From NCBI GenBank assembly GCA_004555915.1, contig SFJM01000003.1:80673-144672 (forward strand): 64,000 nucleotides of DNA, read 5' to 3'. The notes below the pieces were generated by a model. That model was not told where the DNA came from. It searched no databases and worked only from the letters and a program-made list of their open reading frames with translations. This document shows, one piece after another, positions 41,204 to 50,559 of this stretch. Each line of letters begins with the position of its first letter. The first letter of the stretch is position 1. The position numbers were made by a program, and so were the translations under genes. This DNA comes from Clostridiales bacterium. GTDB taxonomy: Bacteria; Bacillota; Clostridia; Oscillospirales; Butyricicoccaceae.

Positions 41204-42433
41204 TTAATCCTCGTCGGAATTCAGGTCTTTTAACGGGTTTCCGATGGTCAGCACCCGGGCCTGGGAATTAAACAGGGCAATGGCTGTGCCGCCGGAACGC
41301 ATATAAACGCGGGATACACCCGCCAGATTGGTCTGCCGGTCAATTTCCCGCAGACTCTTGGAATAAAAGGTGACGCAGTCACCGGTCAGCACCGCAAGCC
41401 GTCCGTCACAATAGCTGATGGAATCCGGCTCCTCCGGCAGGCTCAGCGGATTGCGTGATGCCATGCCCCGTGCATTAATCAGGATAATTTCGGCACGGCT
41501 GTTCTGGGAATAGGCTTCGGTTGCCAGCGCAATGCATTCATCCGAAAGGTCAAAGGCAATCAGGTCATCTGAGGCATATTCCGTCTGGTACCGGATCTGC
41601 CCGCTGCGGGAGATCACATACGTGGCGTTGTCACACACCGCACAGACGGTATTATTGCCCAGGAATTTCATGCCGAGTACCAGGTTGCTGTTCATATCCA
41701 CACCATTTTCCGGACTTTCCGTGGAATTGATGTCGGTAAAAAACAGCCGGGAAGTTAAAGTCAGGCCATCCTGCTTGAAACAGAACAACGCCAGCCGCTG
41801 TCCGTCGGCGGAAAGTACTGCTGACATAATATAATAGTCAGGAGAGGACCATTTATACAATTGTTCATTGTCAATATTATACACGGTAACCGCGCTTTTG
41901 TAGCCTGCTTCATCGGTGACAATGGCAACACTGCCGTCAGCGGCAATGTCCGCATTGATAATCGGTGACGTCATGGTCTGGGAATACAGCTCTGACAGCG
42001 TGTTGGTCACGGTAAACCGGTAGGCATTGCGGTCAAATACCAGCAGATACTGATTGGAGGCACGCATCACCGGATTGGCATAGGTGAGGTTCATCTCCAT
42101 CTGGGAGTAATTGCTGGGAAGCTCAAAATTCAGTGAATGATCCGAACAGATGGCAAGGCCGTTGCCAAAGGGCAGGATGCATTTATTCGGGCCGGAGGGA
42201 TAGGAAATCACCGTTGTATCCCCTGCGGACACCAGGGAGGCAGCCTGCAGCGATGCGCGGATATTTTTCAGGCTTGTCGGTGTAAACAGCTGTAAATTGA
42301 GTGCGACAAATAACACCGACACGGCAGCCAGCAGCCAGCCCACATAATGCCGGATGCGGTATACCGTGCGCAGGGTTGGATTATCGCTGGTTTCCGTCAG
42401 GTAATCCCGACGGGATCGGCGGATTTTTTTCAT
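41204..42433 (-). CDS. DUF5711-like protein with one N-terminal membrane helix
   Basis: 409 residues. A basic N-terminus (MKKIRRSRRDYLTE), one membrane helix (~33-50, VGWLLAAVSVLFVALNL) and a large extracytoplasmic part with repeated beta-strand units, e.g. GLAICSDHSLNFE, VAIVTDEAGYKSAVTVYN, RLALFCFKQDGL and VCAVCDNATYVIS, suggesting a WD40/propeller-like fold. I place it in DUF5711 by this architecture, without certainty. The start overlaps the truA stop (ATGA). A role on the cell surface is inferred; no catalytic motif is visible. Confidence 0.65.
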   Translation of the reverse strand: MKKIRRSRRDYLTETSDNPTLRTVYRIRHYVGWLLAAVSVLFVALNLQLFTPTSLKNIRASLQAASLVSAGDTTVISYPSGPNKCILPFGNGLAICSDHSLNFELPSNYSQMEMNLTYANPVMRASNQYLLVFDRNAYRFTVTNTLSELYSQTMTSPIINADIAADGSVAIVTDEAGYKSAVTVYNIDNEQLYKWSSPDYYIMSAVLSADGQRLALFCFKQDGLTLTSRLFFTDINSTESPENGVDMNSNLVLGMKFLGNNTVCAVCDNATYVISRSGQIRYQTEYASDDLIAFDLSDECIALATEAYSQNSRAEIILINARGMASRNPLSLPEEPDSISYCDGRLAVLTGDCVTFYSKSLREIDRQTNLAGVSRVYMRSGGTAIALFNSQARVLTIGNPLKDLNSDED

Positions 42434-43230
42434 CACAGCAGACCTCCTGATCCGTTCCATTCCTCTGACAGCCGGAACGGGTCCAGCTCCGGGGTATCCT
42501 CATACCACAGGCGGCTCATATACAGTCCCTGGGGCGGCAGGGTCGGCCCGGCCTGCTCCCGGTCACAGCTGTCCAGAATGCGGCGGATGTCCTCCGGCGG
42601 GAATTTCCCCTGTCCGGCATACAACAGCGTACCGGAAATGGCACGTACCATATTATACAGGAAGCCGTCCGCAGAAACACGGATACGCACATAGCTGCCA
42701 AGGGTATCCACGCTGCAGGTAAAGATTTCACGTACGGTGGATTTCACCGGGGTTCCCATGGAACGTACGGCGGCAAAATCCTGCCGTCCGATAAAATGCT
42801 GTGCCGCCTGCTGCATGGCAGCCACATCCAGCGGATAGGGATAAAAATAACTGCGGCTCACCGCAAACGGGTCCCGGATCCTGCCCGGACGGATCAGATA
42901 CGTGTATTCCTTTCTGGTACAGGAAAACCGTGCATCAAAGGATTCCGGCACAACCGTGGCACCGGAAACCGCAATATCCATGGGCAGATGGGCATTGATG
43001 GCAAGGGGCAGACGGTCCATGGGGATGGTACAGTCGGCATGGAAGTTTGCCACATACCGCCGGGCATGTACACCTGCATCCGTGCGTCCCACGCCGGACA
43101 CGGAAACCGGTTGTCCCAGCAGCTCCGTGATCCCTTCGGTTACGGTCTGCTGGACAGAGCTGGCATTCCGCTGGGTCTGCCAGCCATGATAGGCTGTGCC
43201 GTCATAGCTGAGAATAATGGCTATATTCAA
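42433..43230 (-). CDS. truA: tRNA pseudouridine(38-40) synthase TruA, TTG start
   Basis: 265 residues. It isomerises U38-40 in tRNA anticodon arms. Motifs: LSYDGTAYHGWQTQ near the N-terminus, the catalytic aspartate in GVGRTDAGVHA, and YNMVRAISGTLLYAG. The start is TTG at 43230 (LNIAIILSYDG), spaced 9 bases from AAGGA; no ATG/GTG exists in frame within a sensible distance, and the nearby ATG (43234) is in another frame that stops after 11 codons. The upstream in-frame part to 43566 lacks similarity. First of a coupled set truA-DUF5711-like-cvpA. Confidence 0.93.
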   Translation of the reverse strand: MNIAIILSYDGTAYHGWQTQRNASSVQQTVTEGITELLGQPVSVSGVGRTDAGVHARRYVANFHADCTIPMDRLPLAINAHLPMDIAVSGATVVPESFDARFSCTRKEYTYLIRPGRIRDPFAVSRSYFYPYPLDVAAMQQAAQHFIGRQDFAAVRSMGTPVKSTVREIFTCSVDTLGSYVRIRVSADGFLYNMVRAISGTLLYAGQGKFPPEDIRRILDSCDREQAGPTLPPQGLYMSRLWYEDTPELDPFRLSEEWNGSGGLL

Positions 43231-43465
43231 AGGACATAGTTCCTTTCCTGAGAGATAAGTATAACAGGCGGCTATTACAAAAGTATGAACAATTCCTGAG
43301 ATGGAGAAAAAAATCTTTTGCAGAACCGGCAGAAAACAGCAGTTTTCCCCGGCAGCAACCCTGTCTCTTATAGAATACAGACCTCCGCGGAAAAATGCAA
43401 CGGTCTGTGTGGCATTTTTTCCGGTTTTATGGTACGATAGCAAAGAAAGCAGGTGTAATACAACA

Positions 43466-46165
43466 TTGGCAGCAACGAAAAAATCAACTTCGTCCTCAAG
43501 AAAAGCATCGACGAAGAAATCCGCGTCCACCGGAACCAGGAAGACGGGTACCAGCTCCCGCGGCACCCGGAAGCGTTCCGCCTCCGGCAGTACGGCGCGT
43601 AAAAAAACAACTCAAAGAAAGCAGACCCGCAAACCCGCGGTACAACAGCAGACCTGGAACCATGTGGCCGTGGGCATCGGCATGCTGCTGCTGGCAGTTA
43701 TTCTGGTATTGGCCCTGTGCCGGCTGGATGGTATTCTGCTCACCGGACTTCTGCGCCTCATTGGCGGGCTCATCGGCTGGAGTACCAATTTCTTCTGGAT
43801 TTTCCTTATGATCGCCGGCATGCTCATCCTGTGCGACATGCAGCCGGTACGGCTCCGGGTGGTGTGCGTCCTGTTATTCCCGGTATTCTGGAGCGCACTG
43901 GCCCACTGCATTGTGGTTTATCCCCGCATGAGCTTCTCCTTTACCACGCTGATTCAGCTGTGGCAGGAGGGGCAGGCCCTGCATCTGGGCGGTGTCATTG
44001 GCGGTATGATGGCCACAATCCTGAGCATTCTGTTGTCCTCTGCGGGCGCCAAAATCGTGCTGGTACTCCTGATGGGCATGATGCTGTTTATTGTCTGCAA
44101 TACCACCCCGGTCCGCATGGCTGCCGGACTGAAGGAATTCTTCCGGGAGGATGTGGAGCAGCTGCGCGAGCAGGATATGACGGTGTCTCCCGCCAAAAAG
44201 AAGGCGGAACCGGCGGCAGAGCCACAGCGGAAAAAACGCGGCAATCTCCTTACCTTCCTGCGCAATGAACATGCGAAACGCAAGGCAGAACGCCTGAGAC
44301 GGGAACAGCAGGATATTGAGCTGAAGGAGCAGGAGGAAACGGTTCAGGGCATGCCGGGCGACATGATTGAACAGGAAGCCTTTGACCAGGCCCGGGAAGA
44401 AGCGGCAGCGGCATCCCGTGAGCGGTATGAACGCCGGATGGAAAAGAAACGCCGTCTGGCAGAGGTCATCCCGGATACCGGGGATGATTTTGCGGCAGCA
44501 GAGACCCAGGCGCCCTGGGAGGAAGCCGCGCCGGTACACCGTGACGCGGATGCGCCTCCCGCACCGCCGGAGGATAATAGCCCGTCCCGTGAGGAGGTAC
44601 ATGCACAGGTACAGCAGGAAATTGCCGATGCCATGGAAGCACCGGTGTCCGAATACCAGTACCCGCCGGCAGATCTGCTGCAGGCAGCGCCCAGGGCTTC
44701 CGGCGCCGGTGTGCGTGCCGAGCTCAAGGACAGTGCGGAACGCCTGGTGGATACCCTGGCATCCTTCGGCATTGATGTGCAGATTATCAACATTGTCCGT
44801 GGCCCGTCGGTCACACGGTTTGAAATCCAGATGGAACGCGGCGTGAAGTTTTCACGAATTACGGCGCTCTCGGACGACATTGCCCTGTCTCTGGGTGCGG
44901 ATACCGTCCGCATTGCCCCGATCCCCGACAAGCTTGCAGTCGGCATTGAGGTGCCCAATAAAACCGTACAGATGGTGGCGCTGCGGGATGTCATCGGCTC
45001 CCGTGCCTTTGAACAGTCCAAGGCCAACCTTTCCGTAGCATTGGGCAAGGATATTACCGGCACGGCACAGGTCATTGACCTGGCAAAGATGCCCCATCTG
45101 CTCATTGCGGGTACGACGGGTTCCGGTAAATCCGTGTGCATCAATTCCATCCTTATTTCCCTGCTGTACAAGTCCGCGCCGGAGGATGTCCGGCTGATTA
45201 TGATTGACCCGAAGATGGTGGAACTGGGGAACTATAATGGCATTCCCCATCTGCTGATTCCGGTGGTTACCGACCCGAAAAAGGCATCCGGTGCCCTGAG
45301 CTGGGCAGTCAGTGAGATGGAGCGGCGGTATTCCCTGTTTGCCGCAACCGGCGTGCGTGGTCTGGAGGATTACAACCAGATTGTCCGCCAGCAGCAGGAA
45401 CAGCAGAAACAGGAACCGGAAATCCAGATTGACGGGGAGGAACAGCCCATGCCCTCCCGCCGGCTGGATGTACTGCCGCAGATTGTCATTGTCATTGACG
45501 AGCTGGCAGACCTGATGATGGTTGCCGCAAAGGAAGTGGAAACCTCCATCTGCCGCATTGCCCAGAAGGCACGTGCTGCCGGCATGCATCTGGTGGTTGC
45601 CACCCAGCGTCCGTCTACCGATGTCATCACCGGCCTGATGAAGTCCAACATCCCCTCCCGTATTGCGTTTGCCGTGGCATCCCAGGTGGAATCCCGTATT
45701 ATTTTGGATACTACCGGTGCGGAAAAGCTCATTGGCAAGGGTGATATGCTGTATTCTCCCATCAGCATGAACAAGCCGCTGCGGATTCAGGGCTGTTTTG
45801 TCAGCACAGAGGAAATTGAACGGGTCATTTCCCATGTCAAGCAGAGCGGCAATGTGGAATATTCCCAGGAAGTCATCAACCATATTGAACGGCAGGCGGA
45901 AGGGGATTCCTCTGGTGACGGCTATCGTGGTGCAGAGGATGAGGACGAGCTGCTGCCGGAGGCGATTACCATTGTAGTGGAATCCGGTCAGGCTTCAGTT
46001 TCCATGCTGCAGCGCCGCTTAAAGCTGGGCTATGCCCGGGCTGCCCGTCTGGTGGACCAGATGGAACAGCGTGGCATTGTCGGGCCCTTTGAGGGCTCCA
46101 AGCCCCGCAAGGTATTATTATCCCGTGAGGACTGGATGCAGATGCAGCTGAGGAAGAAAATATAA
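43466..46165 (+). CDS. ftsK: DNA translocase FtsK/SpoIIIE, probable TTG start
   Basis: 899 residues. A basic Ser/Thr/Lys-rich N-terminus (~1-65) precedes four membrane helices (~70-215), a long charged linker (~225-420, including KKKAEPAAEPQRKKRG), then the motor: Walker A TTGSGKSV, Walker B IVIVIDELADLMM, and the ARPSTDVITGLMKSNIPSRIAF type segment. The C-terminal gamma winged helix (SMLQRRLKLGYARAARLVD, QRGIVGPFEGSKPRKVL) binds orienting DNA repeats. It pumps DNA into daughter cells at division. The TTG at 43466 (LAATKKSTSSS) follows AGGTG; the ATG at 43301 would add a 55-residue nonconserved extension. Confidence 0.95.
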   Translation: MAATKKSTSSSRKASTKKSASTGTRKTGTSSRGTRKRSASGSTARKKTTQRKQTRKPAVQQQTWNHVAVGIGMLLLAVILVLALCRLDGILLTGLLRLIGGLIGWSTNFFWIFLMIAGMLILCDMQPVRLRVVCVLLFPVFWSALAHCIVVYPRMSFSFTTLIQLWQEGQALHLGGVIGGMMATILSILLSSAGAKIVLVLLMGMMLFIVCNTTPVRMAAGLKEFFREDVEQLREQDMTVSPAKKKAEPAAEPQRKKRGNLLTFLRNEHAKRKAERLRREQQDIELKEQEETVQGMPGDMIEQEAFDQAREEAAAASRERYERRMEKKRRLAEVIPDTGDDFAAAETQAPWEEAAPVHRDADAPPAPPEDNSPSREEVHAQVQQEIADAMEAPVSEYQYPPADLLQAAPRASGAGVRAELKDSAERLVDTLASFGIDVQIINIVRGPSVTRFEIQMERGVKFSRITALSDDIALSLGADTVRIAPIPDKLAVGIEVPNKTVQMVALRDVIGSRAFEQSKANLSVALGKDITGTAQVIDLAKMPHLLIAGTTGSGKSVCINSILISLLYKSAPEDVRLIMIDPKMVELGNYNGIPHLLIPVVTDPKKASGALSWAVSEMERRYSLFAATGVRGLEDYNQIVRQQQEQQKQEPEIQIDGEEQPMPSRRLDVLPQIVIVIDELADLMMVAAKEVETSICRIAQKARAAGMHLVVATQRPSTDVITGLMKSNIPSRIAFAVASQVESRIILDTTGAEKLIGKGDMLYSPISMNKPLRIQGCFVSTEEIERVISHVKQSGNVEYSQEVINHIERQAEGDSSGDGYRGAEDEDELLPEAITIVVESGQASVSMLQRRLKLGYARAARLVDQMEQRGIVGPFEGSKPRKVLLSREDWMQMQLRKKI

Positions 46166-46241
46166 CAGAAGCTCTTGCATATTCTCCCGGAGTTATAGTA
46201 AGATAAGACCATCATGAACAACACAAGGAGGTTTGATTCTC

Positions 46242-46751
46242 ATGTCTTTCCGTAAGATTGAGCCGACCGAGCTGCCGGGCAATGTCATTGATGAAATTTG
46301 CAACAAATGGATGCTGCTGGCTGCCGGTAAGGAAGATGATTTTAATTTCATGACCATTAACTGGGGTATGATGGGTGAGCTGTGGTTTAAGCCGGCTGTT
46401 ACCGTCTATGTCCGTCATTCCCGCCATACCTTTGGTTATATGGAAAACAATGACCTGTTTACTCTGACTGTCCTGAAGCCGGGTTATCAGAAGGCGCTGC
46501 AGCTGGCAGGCTCCAGGTCCGGCCGGGATATCGACAAGCTGAAGGAATCCGGTCTGACTGCTGCTGTGGTTGACGGCTGCCCCACCTTTGAGGAAGCTGC
46601 GTATACCATTGTCTGCAAGAAGATGTACGCACAGGAGCTGCCGCCGGAAAACTGCACCGATATGCCGATTTTCGACAGGGCATACGAGGGTGCGGCGGAT
46701 TACCACAAAATGTATATCGGCCAGATTGTCGCTGCATATGTAAATGACTGA
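46242..46751 (+). CDS. Flavin reductase-like FMN-binding protein
   Basis: 169 residues. The fold is suggested by PTELPGNVIDEICNKWMLLAAG, NFMTINWGMMGELWFKPAVTVYVR and YMENNDLFTLTVL, the arrangement of the flavin reductase like/split-barrel family (MTINWG corresponds to the MTAGWxG-type FMN-contact stretch). Such proteins reduce flavin with NAD(P)H or act as FMN-dependent reductases of unknown substrates. The ATG at 46242 follows GGAGGT; the in-frame upstream start at 46233 would overlap it. It has its own terminator. Confidence 0.82.
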   Translation: MSFRKIEPTELPGNVIDEICNKWMLLAAGKEDDFNFMTINWGMMGELWFKPAVTVYVRHSRHTFGYMENNDLFTLTVLKPGYQKALQLAGSRSGRDIDKLKESGLTAAVVDGCPTFEEAAYTIVCKKMYAQELPPENCTDMPIFDRAYEGAADYHKMYIGQIVAAYVND

Positions 46752-46773
46752 TTGAGCGTCAGAAAAGCATGAA

Positions 46774-46811
46774 AAAAGCCGCCGTTTTCCCAAAAGGAAG
46801 CGGCGGTTTTC
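46774..46811 (+). terminator. Terminator of the flavin reductase gene
   Basis: GCCGCCG (46778-46784) pairs with CGGCGG (46801-46806), with an inner TTTTCC/GGAA stem, followed by TTTT. Confidence 0.82.
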
Positions 46812-46846
46812 TGTTATGCGCACAGGGCATTGCCGCCTGCGTGTCC

Positions 46847-47125
46847 TCAGTCCCTAAGGAAGAGACTCACCGGCGAGTCTCTCCCTTAGGAATCCCACTC
46901 TGCCGTTAAAGGGGGTTGGATACCCCCTTTAAAATCCCCCAATAATCACCGCAATCTACTCCGCTGCATCGCCATCCTCCTGCTTCCGCCGCGTTTGCCG
47001 CAGTTCGGCTTGCATTCCGTGGTTTATTCATACAATGATACAATACCACGTTCCACGACAGGAATAAACCAATATGCAACGCCGAACAGGAACATAGTGG
47101 ACAGAGATTTCAAAGCCATACCGGC
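46847..47125 (-). repeat. Long structured repeat, copy 2 (minus orientation)
   Basis: Reverse complement of the element at 15662-15935. The CCTAAGG...CCTTAGG hairpin is at 46853-46890, the polypurine/pyrimidine hairpin (AAAGGGGG...CCCCCTTT) at ~46905-46935, and the TGGTTTATT/AATAAACCA inverted repeat in 47000-47085. Differences between copies fall mainly in loops and near the middle of the last hairpin. It makes up most of the gap before the nitroreductase gene. Confidence 0.82.
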
Positions 47126-47206
47126 AGCTTCCCCCTTGCAACCATCTCCCCGGTGGATTATACTGAAAATAACCAAATCAACCGCTATAAAGGAGTGCAG
47201 AAACCG

Positions 47207-47728
47207 ATGAACGAAGTAATCCAGACAATCCTGAACCGGCATTCCTGCCGTGTCTTTACTGACCAGCCCATTGAACCCGAAAAAATAGATGCCCTGCTTA
47301 CCGCTGCCCTGTGGGCACCCTCCGGCAGAAATGAACAGACCTGGCATTTCACCATGATTACCAACCCGGAAAAAATCCAGCGTCTGGCCAGTGCAGTTCG
47401 TGAAGCGGACAATCGCCCGGCAAACTATAATTTCTTTGCCCCCGCGGCATTCTTTATCGTATCCGGTGAACGGGACAACCGCAACTGCTTCCTGGATGGC
47501 GCCGCTGCCATGGAAAATGTCCTGCTGGCAGCCACCTCCCTCGGTCTGGGAAGCTGCTGGATCAATCAGGTACGGGATGTATGTGACAATCCGCAGGTAC
47601 GTGCTATCCTGACTGAATATGGCGTACCGGAAAGCCATATTGTCAATGCCTCCGCTGCCCTTGGCTATGCGGCACAGCCGCCTGTCGTGCATGAACGCAA
47701 ATCCGGTCTGGTATCCATTGTCGATTAA
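47207..47728 (+). CDS. Nitroreductase family protein
   Basis: 173 residues. FMN-binding contact residues RHSCRVFTDQPI near the N-terminus, PSGRNEQTWHF, and a C-terminal GLGSCWINQVRD with IVNASAALGYAA are typical of the small nitroreductase family, which uses FMN and NAD(P)H to reduce nitro groups, quinones or flavin. The ATG at 47207 follows AAAGGAGTG; it lies 56 bases before the sirtuin gene and may be co-transcribed with it. The natural substrate is unknown. Confidence 0.88.
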   Translation: MNEVIQTILNRHSCRVFTDQPIEPEKIDALLTAALWAPSGRNEQTWHFTMITNPEKIQRLASAVREADNRPANYNFFAPAAFFIVSGERDNRNCFLDGAAAMENVLLAATSLGLGSCWINQVRDVCDNPQVRAILTEYGVPESHIVNASAALGYAAQPPVVHERKSGLVSIVD

Positions 47729-47784
47729 GTTGACGTAATTTTGATACGCCTGAACATACCCGAATAAAAAGGAGGTTTTTTTTG

Positions 47785-48516
47785 ATGGATTTACAGCAGA
47801 AGATTGATGCCCTGCAGCAGATGATTGATGCATCCAAACGAATTGTATTTTTTGGTGGGGCCGGTGTTTCCACCGAAAGTGGTATCCCGGATTTCCGCAG
47901 TGTGGACGGATTATATAACCAGAAATATAAATTCCCGCCGGAAACCATCCTCAGTCATTCCTTCTTTATGTCAGAAACCGAGGAATTTTACCGGTTTTAT
48001 CAGGAAAAGATGCTGGAGCTGGATGCCAGGCCCAATGCTGCCCATCTGAAGCTGGCGGAGCTGGAACAGGCAGGCAAGCTGTCTGCGGTCATTACACAGA
48101 ATATTGATGGACTGCATCAGGCAGCCGGAAGCAAGCGGGTATATGAACTGCATGGCTCCGTTCATCGCAATTACTGCCAGCGGTGCGGCAAATTCTATGA
48201 CGCACATTATGTTAAAGCCTGCGGCGGCGTGCCAAAATGTGAATGTGGCGGTATCCTCAAGCCGGATGTGGTGCTGTATGAGGAATCTCTGGATGACCGC
48301 TGCATTACCGACAGCATCCGTGCCATTGCCAAAGCGGATATGATGATAATTGGCGGTACCTCTCTGGCTGTGTATCCGGCAGCCGGATTGATTCAGTATT
48401 TTAACGGAAAAAATCTGGTTGTCATCAACAAAGGCCAGACCCAGCGCTCCACTGGCGCGAAACTGACCATTGATGCACCAATTGGACAGGTATTGAGCCA
48501 GATTGTGGTACGGTAA
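47785..48516 (+). CDS. cobB: NAD-dependent protein deacylase, sirtuin family
   Basis: 243 residues. Sirtuin motifs in order: FFGGAGVSTESGIPDFRS (NAD site), TQNIDGLHQAAG, catalytic His in YELHGSVHRNYC, zinc ligands CQRCG and CECGG, GTSLAVYPAAGLI and VVINKGQT. The absence of the Ala/Tyr/Arg desuccinylase signature was not assessed, so deacetylase versus broader deacylase is open. The ATG at 47785 follows AAAAGGAGG; a TTG directly before it is an alternative. It removes acyl groups from Lys using NAD. The nitroreductase is upstream in the same direction. Confidence 0.93.
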   Translation: MDLQQKIDALQQMIDASKRIVFFGGAGVSTESGIPDFRSVDGLYNQKYKFPPETILSHSFFMSETEEFYRFYQEKMLELDARPNAAHLKLAELEQAGKLSAVITQNIDGLHQAAGSKRVYELHGSVHRNYCQRCGKFYDAHYVKACGGVPKCECGGILKPDVVLYEESLDDRCITDSIRAIAKADMMIIGGTSLAVYPAAGLIQYFNGKNLVVINKGQTQRSTGAKLTIDAPIGQVLSQIVVR

Positions 48517-48552
48517 GTTCCAGATGATTCAGACAGCAGCGTAAAACAGGAA

Positions 48553-48590
48553 AGGCACGGCAGTTCAGGTTTCTGTCGTGTCTTGTTGTT
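48553..48590 (+). terminator. Terminator after the sirtuin gene
   Basis: AGGCACGGCAG (48553-48563) pairs with CTGTCGTGTCT (48573-48583) with two G-T pairs, then TTGTTGTT. Confidence 0.7.
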
Positions 48591-48627
48591 CCTTCAGTTA
48601 TCCGTTCAGAGATGGGAGGCGGATGCC

Positions 48628-49035
48628 ATGACAGAGATAGAGATCGTGTATCGTTTTTTCAAGGAAGGCTATCAAAACAGGAATTATGATTTCATTATGG
48701 AATATGTCGCGGAAGAATATATCGACCACAGTCCTGCCGGAGCCAGAGGAAACTTACAGGCAGTCGGAATCCTCAAAATTGTCGCAGAACAGTTTTCTGA
48801 TTTAAAAATAGAAGTGTTGGATATTTTTGAGAGTAATGGTATGGTTGCCACCAGAGTTTTATATGATGGCATCCATAGCGGTACCTGTATGGGCATTCCG
48901 GCAACGCAGCAGAGAATCCGCTTTGAGGCGTTGGAAAACTTCAAGGTAGTGGATGGTAAGATCGTGGAATCCTGGGGATATTGGCCGGATAAAGAAATTG
49001 AGCAGAAACTCCGTGCATCACTTCCAACGGATTGA
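48628..49035 (+). CDS. SnoaL-like/ester cyclase family protein
   Basis: 135 residues. The pattern EIVYRFFKEGYQNRNYDFIM, YIDHSPAG, FSDLKIEVLDIFESNGMVATRVLYDGIHSG, and FEALENFKVVDGKIVESWGYWPD matches the cystatin-like SnoaL polyketide-cyclase fold, whose members range from cyclases to non-enzymatic binding proteins. The ATG at 48628 follows GGGAGG. Stand-alone gene with its own terminator. Codon use looks a little more AT-rich than neighbours, which may hint at acquisition; I did not measure it. Confidence 0.75.
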   Translation: MTEIEIVYRFFKEGYQNRNYDFIMEYVAEEYIDHSPAGARGNLQAVGILKIVAEQFSDLKIEVLDIFESNGMVATRVLYDGIHSGTCMGIPATQQRIRFEALENFKVVDGKIVESWGYWPDKEIEQKLRASLPTD

Positions 49036-49090
49036 CAGGAAAGATGCACCATGCTCCATTGGTTGGTATCATATCAGGTATGGGAAGGCA

Positions 49091-49125
49091 AAAGCCAAGG
49101 TGTGAAAGAACACCTTGGCTTTTCC
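49091..49125 (+). terminator. Terminator of the SnoaL-like gene
   Basis: AAAGCCAAGGTG (49091-49102) and CACCTTGGCTTT (49111-49122) form a perfect stem around TGAAAGAA, then TT. Confidence 0.92.
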
Positions 49126-49197
49126 TGTTTTATGGCATCTGTTTATTTTAGGAGGATATCTTTTTTATCTGTTACCAGTTGTTTTTTCCGCACAGGC

Positions 49198-50358
49198 TTA
49201 TCCAACCTCATCCGGAAGTTCTTCGGTTTCCACCGTTCCATCTGCTCCCAGCAGAGCGGAGCCTAACAGTCCGGCCTGTGGCTTGGTGGTAGTGGTATAT
49301 TTTGCACCAATATATGCCTTTGCGCCATTGTAGCGGATTTCATACCAGCCGTTTGCCTTGCCGTAGGTTTCTACCGCGGTATCCTTCTTCAGTACGCCCA
49401 GCTTTTTGCCGTTCATGCTTGCTTCTGCACGAATCCACAGGTCTGCGGTGGTATATACCGTTGTGGTCTGCACCGGTTTTGGCTTGGTGGTAGTGGTATA
49501 TTTTGCGCAGATATAGGCTTTTTTGCCGTTATAGCGGATTTCATACCAGCCGTTTGCCTTGCCATAGGTCGTTACAGCAGTGCCCTTTGGCAGCACACCC
49601 AGACGTTCGGACTTGGTCGTGGCTGCGGCACGTACCCGCAGGTTTGCAGTCGTATAAACCGTGGTGGTCTTGACGGTTGCCGGCTTGGTGGTGGTAACAT
49701 ACTTCCCGCTGATATAGGCGGTCTTGCCGTTGTAGCGGATTTCATGCCAGCCGTTTGTCTTGCCGTAGGACTCCACTGCGGTTCCCTTTTTCAGTACGCC
49801 CAGCTTTTCACCGGTGGTCTTGTCCGGCTTGGTCCGTACCCACAGGTTTGCGGTGGTATATACGGTTGTGGTCTTAACAGCTTCTGCTGGCTTAGTAGCA
49901 GTAATATATTTTGTGCTGATATATCCGGTATGGCCCTTATATTCAATTTCAAACCAATCCTTGCTGATATATTTTCCCTGTACCGCAGTATTTTTTGCCA
50001 ATGTGCCGAGCTTTGCAGACGTTGCGTCCGGTGCAGTACGCACATTCAATGCGTTTGCGGTAACATATACCGTCGTTAAGCCTTCAGGCTGTTCTGTGTC
50101 CTGATCTGTCACATATTTTTTATACACATAGCCGGTTTTGCCTTTATAATTTACATGAATCCAGTTGCCGGAAGTGCCCAGCTTTTCCGCCGTTGCATGC
50201 TTCCGCAGGGAGCATACAATCGACGCATTATTGTCCGGTGCACTGCGTACATTCACATCGGTATTGGCAACCACATTTGCCGCCCATGCATTGACAGCCA
50301 GCACCACAGCTGCCAGCGTGCCTGTCAGCACGTATTTCCATTTTCTCTGCATCTTCAT
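49198..50358 (-). CDS. Secreted protein with five bacterial SH3 domains
   Basis: 386 residues. Signal peptide 1-~26 (YVLTGTLAAVVLAVNAWA). Five SH3_3-type repeats follow, each with a T-(N/A)-x-(N/W)-V-R core: ~30-82, ~95-150, ~163-220, ~230-287 and ~298-355, e.g. VNVRSAPDNNASI, LNVRTAPDATSAK, LWVRTKPDKTTGEK, LRVRAAATTKSER and LWIRAEASMNGKK. These domains bind peptidoglycan or proteins at the wall. Linkers KPxTVKTTTVYTTA are near-identical between repeats 3-5, showing recent duplication. The C-terminal ~25 residues are acidic. The ATG at 50358 follows GGAGGGAG. No catalytic domain is present, so a wall anchor or structural role is likely. Confidence 0.88.
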   Translation of the reverse strand: MKMQRKWKYVLTGTLAAVVLAVNAWAANVVANTDVNVRSAPDNNASIVCSLRKHATAEKLGTSGNWIHVNYKGKTGYVYKKYVTDQDTEQPEGLTTVYVTANALNVRTAPDATSAKLGTLAKNTAVQGKYISKDWFEIEYKGHTGYISTKYITATKPAEAVKTTTVYTTANLWVRTKPDKTTGEKLGVLKKGTAVESYGKTNGWHEIRYNGKTAYISGKYVTTTKPATVKTTTVYTTANLRVRAAATTKSERLGVLPKGTAVTTYGKANGWYEIRYNGKKAYICAKYTTTTKPKPVQTTTVYTTADLWIRAEASMNGKKLGVLKKDTAVETYGKANGWYEIRYNGAKAYIGAKYTTTTKPQAGLLGSALLGADGTVETEELPDEVG

Positions 50359-50405
50359 AATGCTCCCTCCATTCTAGCATTTCGCTGTATATTGATTGTA
50401 CTGAC

Positions 50406-50435
50406 ATTGTAGCACGGTCTGGGTTTACAATACAA
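50406..50435 (-). promoter_or_regulatory. Promoter of the SH3 protein gene
   Basis: Minus strand TTGTAT (50435-50430), an 18-base spacer and TACAAT (50411-50406), 48 bases before the start. Confidence 0.6.
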
Positions 50436-50521
50436 GCCTTTTCTGGTTACAATTCCATAACATGCGCAGATTTTCCGGTTTATTTTTGTACAATGTGCTA
50501 CATTAGTGTGCGAAAGTGCAG

Positions 50522-50549
50522 AAAAAAGAGGAGCCTGTCCAAAGGCTCC
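50522..50549 (-). terminator. Terminator of the acyltransferase gene
   Basis: GGAGCCT (50530-50536) pairs with AGGCTCC (50543-50549); the minus strand continues into TTTTTTC. 11 bases after the stop. Confidence 0.78.
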
Positions 50550-50559
50550 ACATTTCAGT

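Noticed and set aside
43301..43465. Upstream ATG extension for ftsK
   Set aside because: The extra 55 residues are unlike FtsK N-termini and overlap the predicted promoter; the TTG start with AGGTG fits better.
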